Shown one piece after another: positions 1-9,685 of a stretch of DNA of 64,000 bases. Numbering within the stretch: the first letter of the stretch is position 1; every line of letters begins with the position of its first letter. The notes below the pieces were generated by a model. The model did not search any database, was not told the DNA's origin, and worked only from the letters and a program-made list of their open reading frames with translations. The stretch is from Negativicoccus succinicivorans (GTDB lineage Bacteria; Bacillota; Negativicutes; Veillonellales; Negativicoccaceae), in the NCBI RefSeq assembly GCF_014207605.1, contig NZ_JACHHI010000001.1, forward strand, positions 62,001 to 126,000, read 5' to 3'. The position numbers were made by a program, and so were the translations under genes.

Positions 1-219
1 CGCAGCAAAAAAGTGGGCGATGTATTGGCAGACGGCGACATGGTCGAAGTGCAGATCATCGGCATTAATAAATCCCGCAAACGCATCAGCTTCAGCCTGA
101 TCCAGGTACAGGAGCATGCGGAAGGCGCGACGGAAGAAATGCCGGCGGATGAAGCTCCGGTGCAAGATGTTGCTGAAGCCGAAGAGGTTACGGCGGAAGC
201 AACGTCTGACGAAGAATAA
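1..219 (+). CDS. S1-domain protein, C-terminal end (partial)
   Basis: The reading frame is open at the left edge and ends at a TAA at 217-219. The first 35 residues look like the last strands of an S1 RNA-binding domain, with a GDMVEVQIIGI stretch followed by a basic KSRKRISFSL run. The remaining tail is very acidic and rich in Ala and Glu. In Clostridia and Negativicutes the gene upstream of der-plsY-gpsA is usually ribosomal protein S1 or an IspH-S1 fusion, so this is probably one of those. Only the last 72 codons are visible, so the two cannot be told apart. Confidence 0.75.
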   Translation, partial: RSKKVGDVLADGDMVEVQIIGINKSRKRISFSLIQVQEHAEGATEEMPADEAPVQDVAEAEEVTAEATSDEE

Positions 220-302
220 AACCGTCAGCCGAGGTAAAGAAAAAAGCAAAAATGCGGGGGACGGTTCGCTGTTTCCCGTGTTTTTTATTGAAGGAGTAAG
301 CT

Positions 303-1637
303 ATGGATAAACCGTTAGTGGCGGTGGTCGGACGGCCAAATGTCGGCAAGTCGACATTATTCAACGCGATCATTAACAAACGTATTTCCATCGTGGAAGA
401 TGTTCCCGGTGTCACTCGCGATCGCATTTATTTTGATGCAGAGTGGCTCGGCACAAAGTTTACTTTGATTGATACGGGCGGTATTGAGTTTTTGGTGCCG
501 AAAGAAGACCATATCAGCGTTGGCACCAAAGCGCAGGCCCAACTTGCGATTTTGGAGGCCGACGTGATCGTACTCGTCTGTGACGGGCGCGTCGGTGTCA
601 CGGCGGATGATGAACAGGTCGCCCATCTACTACGAGATGCCGGTAAACCGATCGTGCTTGCGGTCAATAAAATTGACAGTCCCGCGCAGGAAATGAATGT
701 CTATGAATTTTATTCTTTGGGACTGGGGGATCCGCATGCGATTTCCGCTTCCAATCTGCTGGGATTGGGAGATTTGTTGGATGATGTGGTGAAGCATTTT
801 CCGCAGCGCGAAATCGATCCGCATGAAGATGAACTTGTGCATGTGGCGCTGGTCGGTCGTCCGAATGTCGGCAAATCTTCTCTTACCAATGCGCTTCTCG
901 GCGAAGAACGTGTGCTGGTGAGTGATGTACCCGGCACGACACGAGATTCGATTGATACGCATTGGAAATACCATGGCGAGGAATTTGTGCTTATTGATAC
1001 CGCGGGAATGCGTCGTAAGGCAAAAATTGATTTGCCGGTGGAGCATTACAGCGTCATTCGTTCGCTGCGTTCGATCGATCGTGCCGACGTGGTCGTACTG
1101 GTTTTGGATGCGACCCAAGGGGTCACTGAGCAAGACACCAAAATTGCGGGCTACGCGCATGAAGCCGGCAAAGGCATGATCATTCTTGTTAATAAATGGG
1201 ACTTGATCGAAAAAGACAGCAAGTCTACCGAAACATATGCGGAAGATATTCGGCGTGAATTGGCCTTTTTACAATATGCACCGATTGTGTATGTTTCGGC
1301 TCTTACCAAACAACGAATTCATCGTCTGGGAGAGCTGATTCAATTCGTTTCGGAACAGCAAACGCGCCGCGTTTCGACCGGGGTTCTGAATGAAGTTTTA
1401 ACGGACGCAAAATTGATGAATCCGCCGCCGATGAAGTATGGTAAGGAAATCAAGCTGTACTATATGACACAGGTGGGAGTTAAACCGCCGACCTTTGTGC
1501 TTTTCTGTAACTACGCGCAATACGTCCATTTTTCGTACGTGCGATTTTTGGAAAATCGTTTGCGTGAATCGTTCGGGTTTGAAGGTACGCCGATTCGATT
1601 GGTTTTACGCGGTAAACGCGATGGTGATGATGAGTGA
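303..1637 (+). CDS. der: Ribosome-assembly GTPase Der (EngA)
   Basis: This is a double-domain GTPase needed for maturation of the 50S ribosomal subunit. At 444 residues it has the usual family length. It carries two G1 loops of sequence GRPNVGKS at residues 10-17 and 185-192. DTGG and DTAG G3 motifs follow, and NKID (122-125) and a later NKWD serve as G4 motifs. The last 80 or so residues form the KH-like domain. The ATG follows a GAAGGAG ribosome site. The stop overlaps the plsY start by 4 bases, and the order der-plsY-gpsA is common in Firmicutes. Confidence 0.97.
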   Translation: MDKPLVAVVGRPNVGKSTLFNAIINKRISIVEDVPGVTRDRIYFDAEWLGTKFTLIDTGGIEFLVPKEDHISVGTKAQAQLAILEADVIVLVCDGRVGVTADDEQVAHLLRDAGKPIVLAVNKIDSPAQEMNVYEFYSLGLGDPHAISASNLLGLGDLLDDVVKHFPQREIDPHEDELVHVALVGRPNVGKSSLTNALLGEERVLVSDVPGTTRDSIDTHWKYHGEEFVLIDTAGMRRKAKIDLPVEHYSVIRSLRSIDRADVVVLVLDATQGVTEQDTKIAGYAHEAGKGMIILVNKWDLIEKDSKSTETYAEDIRRELAFLQYAPIVYVSALTKQRIHRLGELIQFVSEQQTRRVSTGVLNEVLTDAKLMNPPPMKYGKEIKLYYMTQVGVKPPTFVLFCNYAQYVHFSYVRFLENRLRESFGFEGTPIRLVLRGKRDGDDE

Positions 1638-2242
1638 TTAATTATTTGCTTTGCGTTATGGGAGCATATTTGCTGGGGTCGATTCCCAGCGGTTTGTGGC
1701 TCGGCAAGCTGCTTTGCGGTACCGACTTACGTCGGCACGGCAGTCGTAATATCGGCGCAACCAACGCTTATCGCACGTTGGGAGCGCGTATGGGGATTGC
1801 CGTTTTTGTCGCGGATTTTCTGAAGGGCGTAGCGGCGACATCGTTAGGCGGAAACGATCCGATACTGCTTGCGCTTTGTGCGGCAGCAGCGATTGTCGGC
1901 CATTGCTTTTCCGTGTTTTTGGGATTTCGCGGCGGCCGCGGTGTGGCGACCGGCTTTGGGGTCATGTGCTGTCTGTCGTTGCCGGTAGCAGTTGCGGCGG
2001 CTGTCGTTTGGGCGGTTTTGGTCTTTGCGACACGGTTAGTATCCTTGGCGTCCATTGTCGCAGCGTTGACCGTACCGATCCTTTTATGGTGGTGGCAGGC
2101 TCCGTCGGCATTTTTGATTTTTGCGACTTTGGGTGTCATTGCTATCATTTTTCAACATCGTGCCAATATCGGGCGATTACTGCGTGGCGAAGAGAAACAA
2201 ATTGAACGCGCAAAATTAAAACGCCGGCGTAAAACAAAATAA
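1634..2242 (+). CDS. plsY: Glycerol-3-phosphate acyltransferase PlsY
   Basis: This integral membrane enzyme transfers acyl groups from acyl-phosphate to glycerol-3-phosphate, the first step of phospholipid synthesis. The 202-residue protein has about five hydrophobic segments. The three family motifs are visible: GSIPSG near the N terminus with GSRNIGATN soon after, GFRGGRGVATG in the middle, and HRANIGRLLRGEE near the end. Two usual Lys positions in the middle motif are Arg here. The start is GTG inside the der stop (GTGA overlap), which suggests translational coupling. The downstream gpsA supplies its substrate. Confidence 0.95.
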   Translation: MINYLLCVMGAYLLGSIPSGLWLGKLLCGTDLRRHGSRNIGATNAYRTLGARMGIAVFVADFLKGVAATSLGGNDPILLALCAAAAIVGHCFSVFLGFRGGRGVATGFGVMCCLSLPVAVAAAVVWAVLVFATRLVSLASIVAALTVPILLWWWQAPSAFLIFATLGVIAIIFQHRANIGRLLRGEEKQIERAKLKRRRKTK

Positions 2243-2261
2243 GATAATACGAGGTGATATT

Positions 2262-3272
2262 GTGCAGATAGCCATGATAGGTGCAGGTGCATGGGGCATT
2301 GCGATGGCCAGATCGCTTGCCGAAGCGCATCCGAACGTATGCTTATATGCACGAAACGCTGAAACGGTCGCGGAAATGACGGAAACTCGTCAACACGCGG
2401 CATATTTACCGGGCGTGTTGCTTCCAAATCAAGTGAAAATTACTGCGGATTTGGAAGAGGCAGTGACAAATGCGGATGTAGTCGTGCTGGCGACCCCGTC
2501 GAAAGCGATAGGGACAATGGCGGAGGCAATTCGTCCATGGCTCACTGAAAACGCATTGGTCATTTCAGCAGCGAAAGGTTTGTCACCGAGCGGGGGGCGT
2601 TTATCGGAAGATATAACCGCCGCATTGGCTGGGGTGACGAACGAAATCGCCGTGATTTCGGGACCGAATCACGCGGAAGAAGTCGGGCGTTTATTGCCGG
2701 CGGCCACCGTGGTCGCTGCTGCCCGCAAAGAAACCGCTATGCGAGCACAGGATGTCTACATGTTGCCGCATTTGCGAGCATATTACAGCACGGATATTAT
2801 CGGGGTGGAGTACGGCGGTGCGCTGAAAAATATTATTGCACTTGCTGCCGGAGCGGTCGATGGCGTCGGTTACGGGGACAATACACGTGCGACTTTGATT
2901 ACTCGCGGCTTAGCGGAAATCGTGCGCTATGCAGTGCATTTCGGAGCACGCAATGAAACCTTGTTTGGACTTTCCGGCATGGGCGATCTGATCGTAACCT
3001 GTACGAGTAAACACAGCCGCAATCATGAAGCAGGCAGAGCATTGGCGCAAGGCTTGACGGAAACGCAGATCACACAGGGAACAAAAAAAGTGGTGGAAGG
3101 CATCCGAAGCACTCATATCGTATATCCTGTGGCGCAGCGGGAAGGTATTGAAATGCCAATTACCGAGCAGGTATATCGAGTGCTTTCCGGTGAAAGTTCA
3201 TTGCAAAACGCATTGCAAAACCTGATGACACGGGCAAAAAAAGAAGAGCATCAGGAGCCTGTTATTTTGTAA
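2262..3272 (+). CDS. gpsA: Glycerol-3-phosphate dehydrogenase [NAD(P)+]
   Basis: This cytosolic enzyme reduces dihydroxyacetone phosphate to sn-glycerol-3-phosphate for phospholipid synthesis. The 336-residue protein begins with a Rossmann nucleotide loop, GAGAWG, at residues 7-12. It has the SGPNHAEEV motif and the AAKGL stretch of the family. The catalytic lysine lies in the GGALKNIIALAAG segment. The GTG at 2262 is preceded by GAGGTG at 2251-2256. The gene directly follows plsY, which uses its product. Confidence 0.96.
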   Translation: MQIAMIGAGAWGIAMARSLAEAHPNVCLYARNAETVAEMTETRQHAAYLPGVLLPNQVKITADLEEAVTNADVVVLATPSKAIGTMAEAIRPWLTENALVISAAKGLSPSGGRLSEDITAALAGVTNEIAVISGPNHAEEVGRLLPAATVVAAARKETAMRAQDVYMLPHLRAYYSTDIIGVEYGGALKNIIALAAGAVDGVGYGDNTRATLITRGLAEIVRYAVHFGARNETLFGLSGMGDLIVTCTSKHSRNHEAGRALAQGLTETQITQGTKKVVEGIRSTHIVYPVAQREGIEMPITEQVYRVLSGESSLQNALQNLMTRAKKEEHQEPVIL

Positions 3273-3295
3273 TTTGAAAATACCAATGTTATAAT
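3267..3295 (+). promoter_or_regulatory. Probable sigma-A promoter for rsmD-coaD
   Basis: TTGTAA at 3267-3272 and a perfect TATAAT at 3290-3295 are spaced by 17 bases. They overlap the end of gpsA and lie just upstream of rsmD. Prediction is from sequence only. Confidence 0.55.
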
Positions 3296-3317
3296 ACAAT
3301 GTAACTATCGAGGGTAT

Positions 3318-3872
3318 ATGAGAATCATTGGTGGCACTAGACGCGGACATAAATTGGCGGCGCCAAAGGGGATGGCGACGCGCCCGACACAGGATCGGGT
3401 GCGCGAAGCGATCTTCAATACGCTGGTCAACATAGGTTTACTGGAAACACGCGTGCTTGATTTGTATGCGGGCACCGGCGCCATGGCGCTGGAAGCGTTA
3501 AGTCGCGGAGCGGAATTTGCTTGCGCCGTAGATGAGAAAACTGCTGCGGTGATTCGTCAAAACGCGGAGGTTTGCGACTTTTCTTCACAGATCGAAGTAC
3601 GTGAACAACGCGTCGAATCTGCATTGGCGAACTTGCCGCAGAATCAACCGTTTGACTATGTTTTTCTCGATCCGCCGTACCAACGCGGTTTGGTGGAACC
3701 TGTACTGCGGGAATTGCTCCGTGCGCGCCTCGTGCAGCCTACCAGCGTAGTTGTTGTTGAACAGGCACGGGAAGAAAGCTTGGAGATACCTAAAGGTTAT
3801 CGGCTCTGGCGGCAGAAACATTACGGCGGTACTATGGTGACCTATTTGGTGGTAGAAAGGGAAGAAGGATAA
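3318..3872 (+). CDS. rsmD: 16S rRNA (guanine-966-N2)-methyltransferase
   Basis: This enzyme methylates G966 of 16S rRNA using S-adenosylmethionine. The 184-residue protein starts with the typical RIIGGTRRGHKL segment, followed by TRPTQDRVREAIFN. It has an SAM-binding DLYAGTGAMALEALSRGA motif and the catalytic DPPY tetrad in FLDPPYQ. The rsmD-coaD pair is a very common arrangement, and the coaD start lies only 4 bases downstream of the stop. Confidence 0.94.
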   Translation: MRIIGGTRRGHKLAAPKGMATRPTQDRVREAIFNTLVNIGLLETRVLDLYAGTGAMALEALSRGAEFACAVDEKTAAVIRQNAEVCDFSSQIEVREQRVESALANLPQNQPFDYVFLDPPYQRGLVEPVLRELLRARLVQPTSVVVVEQAREESLEIPKGYRLWRQKHYGGTMVTYLVVEREEG

Positions 3873-3876
3873 TTGC

Positions 3877-4362
3877 ATGCGAGTGGGAATCTGCCCGGGC
3901 AGTTTTGATCCGGTCACAAAAGGCCATGTGGACATTTTTGAACGCAGTGCACAATTGGTCGACAAACTGATTGTTGCGGTCTTTGTGAATCCCGGCAAGA
4001 AACCGATGTTTTCGATGGAAGAACGGGTAGCTTTGCTGAAAGAAGCAACGACTCATATTCCGAACGTAGAAGTGGATGCGTTCTCCGGCTTACTCAACGA
4101 TTACGTGCGTCAACGTGACTCGCGCTTAATCATTCGCGGGTTGCGGGCATTCAGCGACTTTGAATATGAATTCCAACGGGCGTTATTATTGAAAGATCAG
4201 GATCCGGAAATTGAAACGGTTTTTATGATGACGCGCGGTGAATATTCGTTTATCAGCTCTTCGGGAATCAAAGAGTTGGCCATGTTTCGCGGTGACGTGG
4301 GGCGGTTGGTACCGCCATGTGTATTAACCGCACTGGAAGAAAAATTGGCGGTTGCCAAATAA
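3877..4362 (+). CDS. coaD: Phosphopantetheine adenylyltransferase
   Basis: This enzyme makes dephospho-CoA from 4'-phosphopantetheine and ATP, the penultimate step of coenzyme A synthesis. The 161 residues match the family length. The nucleotidyltransferase motif is visible as GSFDPVTKGH near residues 8-17, and the second signature as ISSSGIKELA near residue 128. An AAGGAGG-like site in the end of rsmD precedes the ATG. Confidence 0.96.
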   Translation: MRVGICPGSFDPVTKGHVDIFERSAQLVDKLIVAVFVNPGKKPMFSMEERVALLKEATTHIPNVEVDAFSGLLNDYVRQRDSRLIIRGLRAFSDFEYEFQRALLLKDQDPEIETVFMMTRGEYSFISSSGIKELAMFRGDVGRLVPPCVLTALEEKLAVAK

Positions 4363-4375
4363 AGGAGTGGTATTC

Positions 4376-4858
4376 ATGGATACACGCAAATTGCTGGAAG
4401 AGCTTGATTATGTAGTAATGAATGGTAGGGAAGTTCCGTTAACAAACAAACGCCTTGTCGATCAGGACGAAGTGGCACGCATCATTGACGCGATCAACAG
4501 CTCGTTGCCTAATGAATTGGAGAACGCCAAGCGTATCGTTGCCGATAAAGAACGTGTGATGATGGATGCACAAAAACAGGCGGAAACGATTATTGCGCAA
4601 GCCAAAGATTATATCGCTAAAATCACGGAAGAAAGCGAACTTGTGAAAAATGCCCAAGAGCGCGCCAATGAAATTATCGCAAATGCGAACCAAACCGCGG
4701 ACACTATGCAGCAAAACGCTCTTGAGTATGCGACCGATGTTTTGAAATACGTCGAAGAGAACATGGAAGGAACGCTTGATTCGTTGCGTAAAAATCGGGA
4801 AAGCCTTATGCAACAGCAACCGCAACAAGGGACAGAAGATACCTTACCGCGGGAATAA
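4376..4858 (+). CDS. Coiled-coil protein of unknown function next to coaD
   Basis: The product is about 160 residues long and has no recognisable catalytic motif. From about residue 30 to 140 it is a long helix rich in Ala, Glu, Lys and Gln with heptad character, resembling the stalk b subunit of ATP synthases and DivIVA-like proteins. Homologues beside coaD in Firmicutes are often labelled ATPase without evidence. I chose ATG 4376 over an earlier TTG at 4352 because AAAGGAG at 4360-4366 sits at the right distance. The C-terminal tail is Gln-rich. It may be a scaffold or septum-linked protein, but that is speculation. Confidence 0.75.
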   Translation: MDTRKLLEELDYVVMNGREVPLTNKRLVDQDEVARIIDAINSSLPNELENAKRIVADKERVMMDAQKQAETIIAQAKDYIAKITEESELVKNAQERANEIIANANQTADTMQQNALEYATDVLKYVEENMEGTLDSLRKNRESLMQQQPQQGTEDTLPRE

Positions 4859-4866
4859 CAGGGCGG

Positions 4867-4897
4867 AAAAAAAGAGCTTGCCGAAAGCTCTTTTTTT
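4867..4897 (+). terminator. Intrinsic terminator after the coaD operon
   Basis: GAGCTT (4874-4879) and AAGCTC (4885-4890) form a stem extended by a run of A on the left and seven T on the right, with loop GCCGA. Confidence 0.9.
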
Positions 4898-4908
4898 GTA
4901 TATTTTTA

Positions 4909-4938
4909 TTGGCGTAAACGTTCATTAAAATATATAAT
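4909..4938 (+). promoter_or_regulatory. Probable sigma-A promoter for leuS
   Basis: TTGGCG at 4909-4914 and TATAAT at 4933-4938 are 18 bases apart. The leader before leuS is too short to hold a T-box, unlike the pheS leader in this window. Confidence 0.6.
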
Positions 4939-4978
4939 AAGTAATTAATAAACTGAGAAATGAACGGGAGGAAATTCC

Positions 4979-7447
4979 ATGAACGATAAGTACAATCCTG
5001 CAGAGATTGAGAAAAAGTGGCAGGATAGATGGCATGCAATGGATGCCTTTCATACGCATGCCGATGCGGAAAAAGAAAAATATTATGTGCTCGAAATGTT
5101 TCCTTATCCGTCGGGGAATTTGCACATGGGACATGTACGCAACTACGCGATCGGTGATGTGATTGCTCGTTTCATGACGATGCGCGGTTACAATGTGCTT
5201 CATCCGATGGGCTGGGATGCATTTGGCATGCCGGCCGAAAATGCGGCGATCCAGCGCAACATTCATCCGGCAAAGTGGACATACAGCAACATTGAAAACA
5301 TGAAAAAGCAGCAAAACAAATTAGGACTTTCCTATGACTGGGATCGGGAGGTCACGACTTGCAGCGAGGACTACTATCGGTTCACGCAGGAGCTGTTTTT
5401 ACTCTTCATGAACCGCGGTCTTGCGTATAAAAAAGAAGCGAAAGTCAACTGGTGTGAACATTGCGGGACCGTACTGGCGAATGAACAGGTAGTGGACGGC
5501 TGCTGCTGGCGTTGTGATACGCCGGTAATAAAGAAAAATCTTTCGCAATGGTTCTTAAAAATTACTTCGTACGCGGATCGTCTGTTGAATGATCTGGAAC
5601 TTCTTAATGGCTGGCCGGAACGCGTTAAAACGATGCAAAAAAATTGGATCGGGCGCAGCGAAGGTACCGAATTTAAATTCGGCGTGAAAGAGTTGCCGGA
5701 GGAAACCATCTCCGTATATACCACACGTGTCGATACCGTGTACGGTGTTTCCTACGTAGTGTTAGCACCGGAACATCCGTTAGTCGAGAAAATTATTGAA
5801 GGCAAAAAAGAAGCTGATGCGGTTCGCCAATTCGTCGAAGAAATGCGAAACGTCAACGAGCTCGACCGTACTTCGGAAGATGTCGAAAAAGTCGGCCTTT
5901 TTACCGGCGGTTATGCGATTCATCCATTAACTGGTGAAGAGGTGCCGATTTGGGTGGCCAATTATGTATTAGTGGACTACGGTACCGGTGCTGTGATGGG
6001 CGTACCGGGGCATGATGAACGCGACTTTCTCTTTGCCCGCAAATATAATTTGCCGGTACATGTTGTCATAAGCGAAGATACATCGGATAGAATAGCTGAA
6101 AAACTTGATGATGCTTATACGGAAGACGGTATTTTGATCAACAGCGGTGAATTTAACGGTTTAACCAGTGCAGAGGCTCGTCGCAAGATTACGGAAAAAA
6201 TGCAGGAACAAGGGATCGGCGAAGCCCATGTCAACTACCGGTTGCGTGATTGGCTGATCTCCCGTCAACGGTATTGGGGCGTGCCTATTCCGGTCGTTTA
6301 CTGCCCGCATTGCGGCATGGTGCCCGTACCCAAGGAAGATTTGCCGGTACGCTTGCCGACCGATGTGGATTTCAATAGTAAGGCGGCAGTATCTCCGCTG
6401 GAAACAAATGAAGAGTTCTTATTTACGGCGTGTCCGAAGTGTGGTGAAAAGGCTCGTCGCGAAACCGATACGATGGATACGTTCATCGACTCTTCGTGGT
6501 ATTTCCTGCGCTATACGGATCCGCAAAACGATCAGGAACCGTTCAGTAAAGATAAGGCTAATTACTGGATGAACGTCGATCAATATATCGGCGGCATTGA
6601 ACATGCAATTTTGCATCTTTTATACTCCCGCTTCTTTACGAAAGTATTGCATGATGCCGGTATGACGGAAGCGGTTGAACCGTTTGATAAATTACTGACG
6701 CAGGGCATGGTGTTGAAAGACGGCAGCAAGATGTCCAAGTCAAAAGGCAATGTGGTTTCGCCCGAAGAATTGGTCGCTCAGTACGGTGCCGATACGGCAC
6801 GGCTCTTTACTCTTTTTGCCGCTCCGCCGGAACGTGACTTGGAATGGAGCGATCGCGGTGTAGAAGGAGCTTTCCGCTTTTTGAATCGTGTTTGGCGCAT
6901 TGTGGGACGCTACTTGGAAATGCCGACACAGGAACGCAAATTGACCTCGGAAGATAAAGATTTGCGTCGTGAAACCCATCGGGTACTCCAAAAAGTGACA
7001 ACCGATTTGGACGGTCGTTACAATTTCAATACTGCCATCAGCGCGATCATGGAACTGGTAAACGCCTTGCATGATTACGCCGAACGGGTCAATGATATGC
7101 CTGACGGTTTGCGCCGTGAAGTACTGCGAGATTTGGTGATTTTGTTGGCACCGTTCACACCGCATATCGCGGAAGAGCTCTGGCAGGCACTGGGCGAGCA
7201 GGAAAAGAGCGTACATGAGGCCTCGTGGCCGGAAGTGGACCCGACGGCACTGGTGGTGGATGAAGTCGAACTTGCCGTGCAAGTGAATGGCAAGGTTCGC
7301 GCCACCATTCAGGTGGGAGTGGCCGCTACGAAAGAAGAAATCGAAGCAAAAGCACTCGCTCATGAGAGGGTGCAAGAATTTATCGACGGCAAAGCGATTC
7401 GCAAAGTGATCGTTGTGCCGCAAAAAATTGTTAATATCGTGGTTTAA
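4979..7447 (+). CDS. leuS: Leucyl-tRNA synthetase
   Basis: This class I synthetase charges tRNA-Leu and edits mischarged products. At 822 residues it has the normal bacterial length. The ATP-binding HIGH motif appears as HMGH at residues 49-52 and KMSKS at about 584-588. The Cys pairs around residues 159-181 (CEHCG, CWRCD) and the CPHCG/CPKCG pair in the 440-485 region look like zinc sites. The CP1 editing region contains the [15 protein letters not shown] stretch. It is flanked by terminators on both sides, so it is probably a single-gene transcript. Confidence 0.97.
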   Translation: MNDKYNPAEIEKKWQDRWHAMDAFHTHADAEKEKYYVLEMFPYPSGNLHMGHVRNYAIGDVIARFMTMRGYNVLHPMGWDAFGMPAENAAIQRNIHPAKWTYSNIENMKKQQNKLGLSYDWDREVTTCSEDYYRFTQELFLLFMNRGLAYKKEAKVNWCEHCGTVLANEQVVDGCCWRCDTPVIKKNLSQWFLKITSYADRLLNDLELLNGWPERVKTMQKNWIGRSEGTEFKFGVKELPEETISVYTTRVDTVYGVSYVVLAPEHPLVEKIIEGKKEADAVRQFVEEMRNVNELDRTSEDVEKVGLFTGGYAIHPLTGEEVPIWVANYVLVDYGTGAVMGVPGHDERDFLFARKYNLPVHVVISEDTSDRIAEKLDDAYTEDGILINSGEFNGLTSAEARRKITEKMQEQGIGEAHVNYRLRDWLISRQRYWGVPIPVVYCPHCGMVPVPKEDLPVRLPTDVDFNSKAAVSPLETNEEFLFTACPKCGEKARRETDTMDTFIDSSWYFLRYTDPQNDQEPFSKDKANYWMNVDQYIGGIEHAILHLLYSRFFTKVLHDAGMTEAVEPFDKLLTQGMVLKDGSKMSKSKGNVVSPEELVAQYGADTARLFTLFAAPPERDLEWSDRGVEGAFRFLNRVWRIVGRYLEMPTQERKLTSEDKDLRRETHRVLQKVTTDLDGRYNFNTAISAIMELVNALHDYAERVNDMPDGLRREVLRDLVILLAPFTPHIAEELWQALGEQEKSVHEASWPEVDPTALVVDEVELAVQVNGKVRATIQVGVAATKEEIEAKALAHERVQEFIDGKAIRKVIVVPQKIVNIVV

Positions 7448-7485
7448 AAAAATAGCGGCAGGAACTATACCTGCCGCTATTTTTT
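7447..7485 (+). terminator. Intrinsic terminator after leuS
   Basis: A perfect 16-base stem, with A run and TAGCGGCAGG on the left and CCTGCCGCTA and T run on the right, has a 7-base loop at 7463-7469. Confidence 0.93.
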
Positions 7486-7492
7486 GTATGCA

Positions 7493-7501
7493 TGCTATAA
7501 T
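7493..7501 (+). promoter_or_regulatory. Extended -10 promoter for nrdR and the heptose operon
   Basis: TGCTATAAT is an extended -10 element. No convincing -35 is visible at 17 bases upstream because the leuS terminator occupies that space. Confidence 0.55.
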
Positions 7502-7566
7502 AAATACGATATCTGGACATTCCTTATCGAAAACATCGATCCCATATGGGTAAAGGGGGAAGCCAA

Positions 7567-8052
7567 ATGAAATGCCCATTTTGTAAATATGCTGATACAA
7601 AAGTAACCGACTCGCGTGTGACGGACGATGGAAATGCCATTCGTCGGCGACGGGAATGCTTGTCCTGTCATCGACGCTTTACCACGTATGAACTGGTCGA
7701 AGAAGCGCCGCTGATGGTGATTAAGCGTGACGGGCATCGAGAAATGTTTGACGGTGACAAACTGTTACGCGGATTGATGCGTGCTTGTGAAAAACGGGAA
7801 GTCAGTGTGGAGCAAATAAAAGAATTGGTGGCTTCTGTGGAGCGGGAACTGCGCAATCGCCTGGTGCAGGAAATTTCCTCGGAAGAACTGGGTGAAGTGG
7901 TTCTGGCGAAGTTGAGCGATCTGGATCCGGTAGCGTATATTCGTTTCGCATCCGTTTACCGTCGGTTCAGTGGTTTGAAGGATTTTATGGCGGAACTGGA
8001 AACGTTGATGGCCAAAGAGGAACAAAAGCAAAAAGGAGTTGAGTCGAAATGA
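7567..8052 (+). CDS. nrdR: Transcriptional repressor NrdR
   Basis: This is the nucleotide-sensing repressor of ribonucleotide reductase genes. The zinc ribbon uses C3, C6, C31 and C34 (CPFC and CLSC). An ATP-cone domain follows, roughly residues 46-136, with the VIKRDGHREMFDGDKL opening. I chose ATG 7567, which places the MKCPFC motif at the N terminus as in the family and lies behind a GGGGGAAG site. An upstream in-frame ATG at 7546 would add seven atypical residues. The product is 161 residues, slightly longer than the usual 150. No ribonucleotide reductase gene is in the window. Confidence 0.95.
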   Translation: MKCPFCKYADTKVTDSRVTDDGNAIRRRRECLSCHRRFTTYELVEEAPLMVIKRDGHREMFDGDKLLRGLMRACEKREVSVEQIKELVASVERELRNRLVQEISSEELGEVVLAKLSDLDPVAYIRFASVYRRFSGLKDFMAELETLMAKEEQKQKGVESK

Positions 8053-9122
8053 TCATCGATTTGCATTGTGATACATTGATGAAGCTGTTGGACGTACCTG
8101 CCGGCGGCGATTTGCATAAAAATGTTTGGAATATCGACTTGGAGAAGTTGCAAAAGTCAAATTATTTACTGCAGGACTTTGCGATTTTTGTAGATTTGGA
8201 AGAACATCCCGATGCGTATGTTCGTTATGGTGAAATGCGGGATACGTTTTTGGCGAACATCAAAAAATATGGTGATAAAGTACGCCAGGTTCGTACGCTT
8301 GCAGACCTGGAAGCCTGCCGTCGTGATCGCATCATCGGCGCATTGCTTTCCGTAGAGGAAGGCGGGGTTTTTGGCGGTGATTTGCAAAAACTGAAAAAGG
8401 CGTTTACTGAGGACGGCGTGCGACTGGTCACATTGACTTGGAACTATGAAAATGAATTGGCCTTTCCGAACGGGACAGAGGGCAAAGACAAAGGGCTTAA
8501 AGCCCGCGGCTGGGAATTTGTCGAGTGGATGCAGGCAAACGGCATGATCGTCGATACGAGCCATTTGAACGATCAAGGTACGAGAGAATTGTTGGAACGC
8601 GCCGAAAAACCTGTGATGGCGTCCCATTCTAATGCGCGTGCCGTTTTTTCACATCCGCGTAATTTGCCCGACGATTTATTACGTGCGTTCGGGGAAAAAG
8701 GCGGTGTGATCGGTTTAAACTTCTCGCGAAATTTCGTCGGTTCGAAACCGATTACAGATCCTTCCGAAGTGAATAATCCACGATTACTTTTGGCGCCGTT
8801 GACGACAGAAGAATATCATCAGGTGGCGATCGGCGAACGACCGGTTCCGGCACCGCAATTGGATTCGCCGTTATTGGTTTCCAAGGCGGCGGATATTGCT
8901 CGCCATGCTCGATATATCGCTGACATAGCAGGAATCGAAACGGTCGCGTTGGGAACGGATTTTGACGGTATCCAGCCTTACCTTGAAATTCATGATGCCT
9001 CCGAAATGGATAAACTGTTTACAGCATTAGAAAAGGAAGGTTTCTCCGCGGACGATATTGATCATATCAGTCATAAAAATGCCATACGCTTCTTTAACGA
9101 CACACTGCCGGCAGGTAAATAA
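8049..9122 (+). CDS. Membrane-dipeptidase-type metallopeptidase (M19)
   Basis: The 357-residue protein belongs to the M19 renal dipeptidase family, which hydrolyses dipeptides using two zinc ions. The HxD motif is at the N terminus (LHCDTL). A metal-bridging Glu lies in SVEEGGVFGG. A SHSNARAV stretch holds a histidine ligand, and GTDFDGI is near the C terminus. No signal peptide is visible, so it should be cytoplasmic. It overlaps nrdR by 4 bases (ATGA) and leads into gmhA. Its natural substrate is unknown. Confidence 0.9.
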   Translation: MIIDLHCDTLMKLLDVPAGGDLHKNVWNIDLEKLQKSNYLLQDFAIFVDLEEHPDAYVRYGEMRDTFLANIKKYGDKVRQVRTLADLEACRRDRIIGALLSVEEGGVFGGDLQKLKKAFTEDGVRLVTLTWNYENELAFPNGTEGKDKGLKARGWEFVEWMQANGMIVDTSHLNDQGTRELLERAEKPVMASHSNARAVFSHPRNLPDDLLRAFGEKGGVIGLNFSRNFVGSKPITDPSEVNNPRLLLAPLTTEEYHQVAIGERPVPAPQLDSPLLVSKAADIARHARYIADIAGIETVALGTDFDGIQPYLEIHDASEMDKLFTALEKEGFSADDIDHISHKNAIRFFNDTLPAGK

Positions 9123-9685
9123 TGGATATTGCCAATGCACTTCATGAACATATAGAAGTCGCCCAAGCTTATCAGGAGCATGCTAATGAAATAGCACAAA
9201 GCGGAGAAATCATTTGTCATGCTTTGCAGCGCGGGCGGAAAATTTTATTTTGCGGCAACGGCGGTTCGGCGGCGGATGCGCAACACTTGGCGGCTGAACT
9301 GATTGTGCGTTACCATGCGGAACGTCGTGCGCTGCCGGCGATCGCGTTGACCACGGATACGTCGGTTTTGACCGCCGCCGCGAACGACTACGGTTACGAG
9401 GAAGTATTTGCCCGCCAAGTAGCGGCACTCGGGCAAAAAGGAGATGTATTAGTGGCGATTTCCACGAGTGGCCACAGTCCCAATGTATTGAAAGCGATCG
9501 AGGCCGCACGAACCAACGGACTCAAAATTATCGGTTTGACGGGGGCCAAAGGTAACGAGATGGATACCTGCTGTGACTTGGTGCTGCATGTGCCGAGTGA
9601 TGTGACAGCCCGCGTGCAGGAGATGCATATTTTAACGGGACATATTTGGTGTGAAATGGTGGATGAATATGCGCACGAATGTTGA
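9122..9685 (+). CDS. gmhA: Sedoheptulose-7-phosphate isomerase
   Basis: This enzyme converts sedoheptulose 7-phosphate to D-glycero-D-manno-heptose 7-phosphate, the first step toward the ADP-heptose of LPS inner core. The 187 residues form a SIS domain. FCGNGGSAADAQHLAAE (from about residue 42) and AISTSGHSPN are the phosphate-binding loops. The ATG shares one base with the dipeptidase stop. The following hldE and gmhB complete the next steps, so the assignment is firm. Confidence 0.96.
   Translation: MDIANALHEHIEVAQAYQEHANEIAQSGEIICHALQRGRKILFCGNGGSAADAQHLAAELIVRYHAERRALPAIALTTDTSVLTAAANDYGYEEVFARQVAALGQKGDVLVAISTSGHSPNVLKAIEAARTNGLKIIGLTGAKGNEMDTCCDLVLHVPSDVTARVQEMHILTGHIWCEMVDEYAHEC

Noticed and set aside
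250-292. Possible terminator hairpin before der (GGGGA with TTCCC, then six T).
   Set aside because: The stem is only five pairs with a wobble and an 11-base loop, and the der ribosome site follows at once. Too weak to list.
630-1160. Minus-strand 176-residue frame opposite der.
   Set aside because: It has a composition typical of a reverse-frame shadow and lies wholly within a conserved GTPase gene.
4898-4978. T-box before leuS.
   Set aside because: Only about 80 bases lie between the upstream terminator and the start codon, and no GGTGG-type core is present.
6740-7600. Long minus-strand open frame opposite leuS.
   Set aside because: It is antisense to the conserved C-terminal half of leuS and crosses its terminator. 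No family resemblance in the translation.
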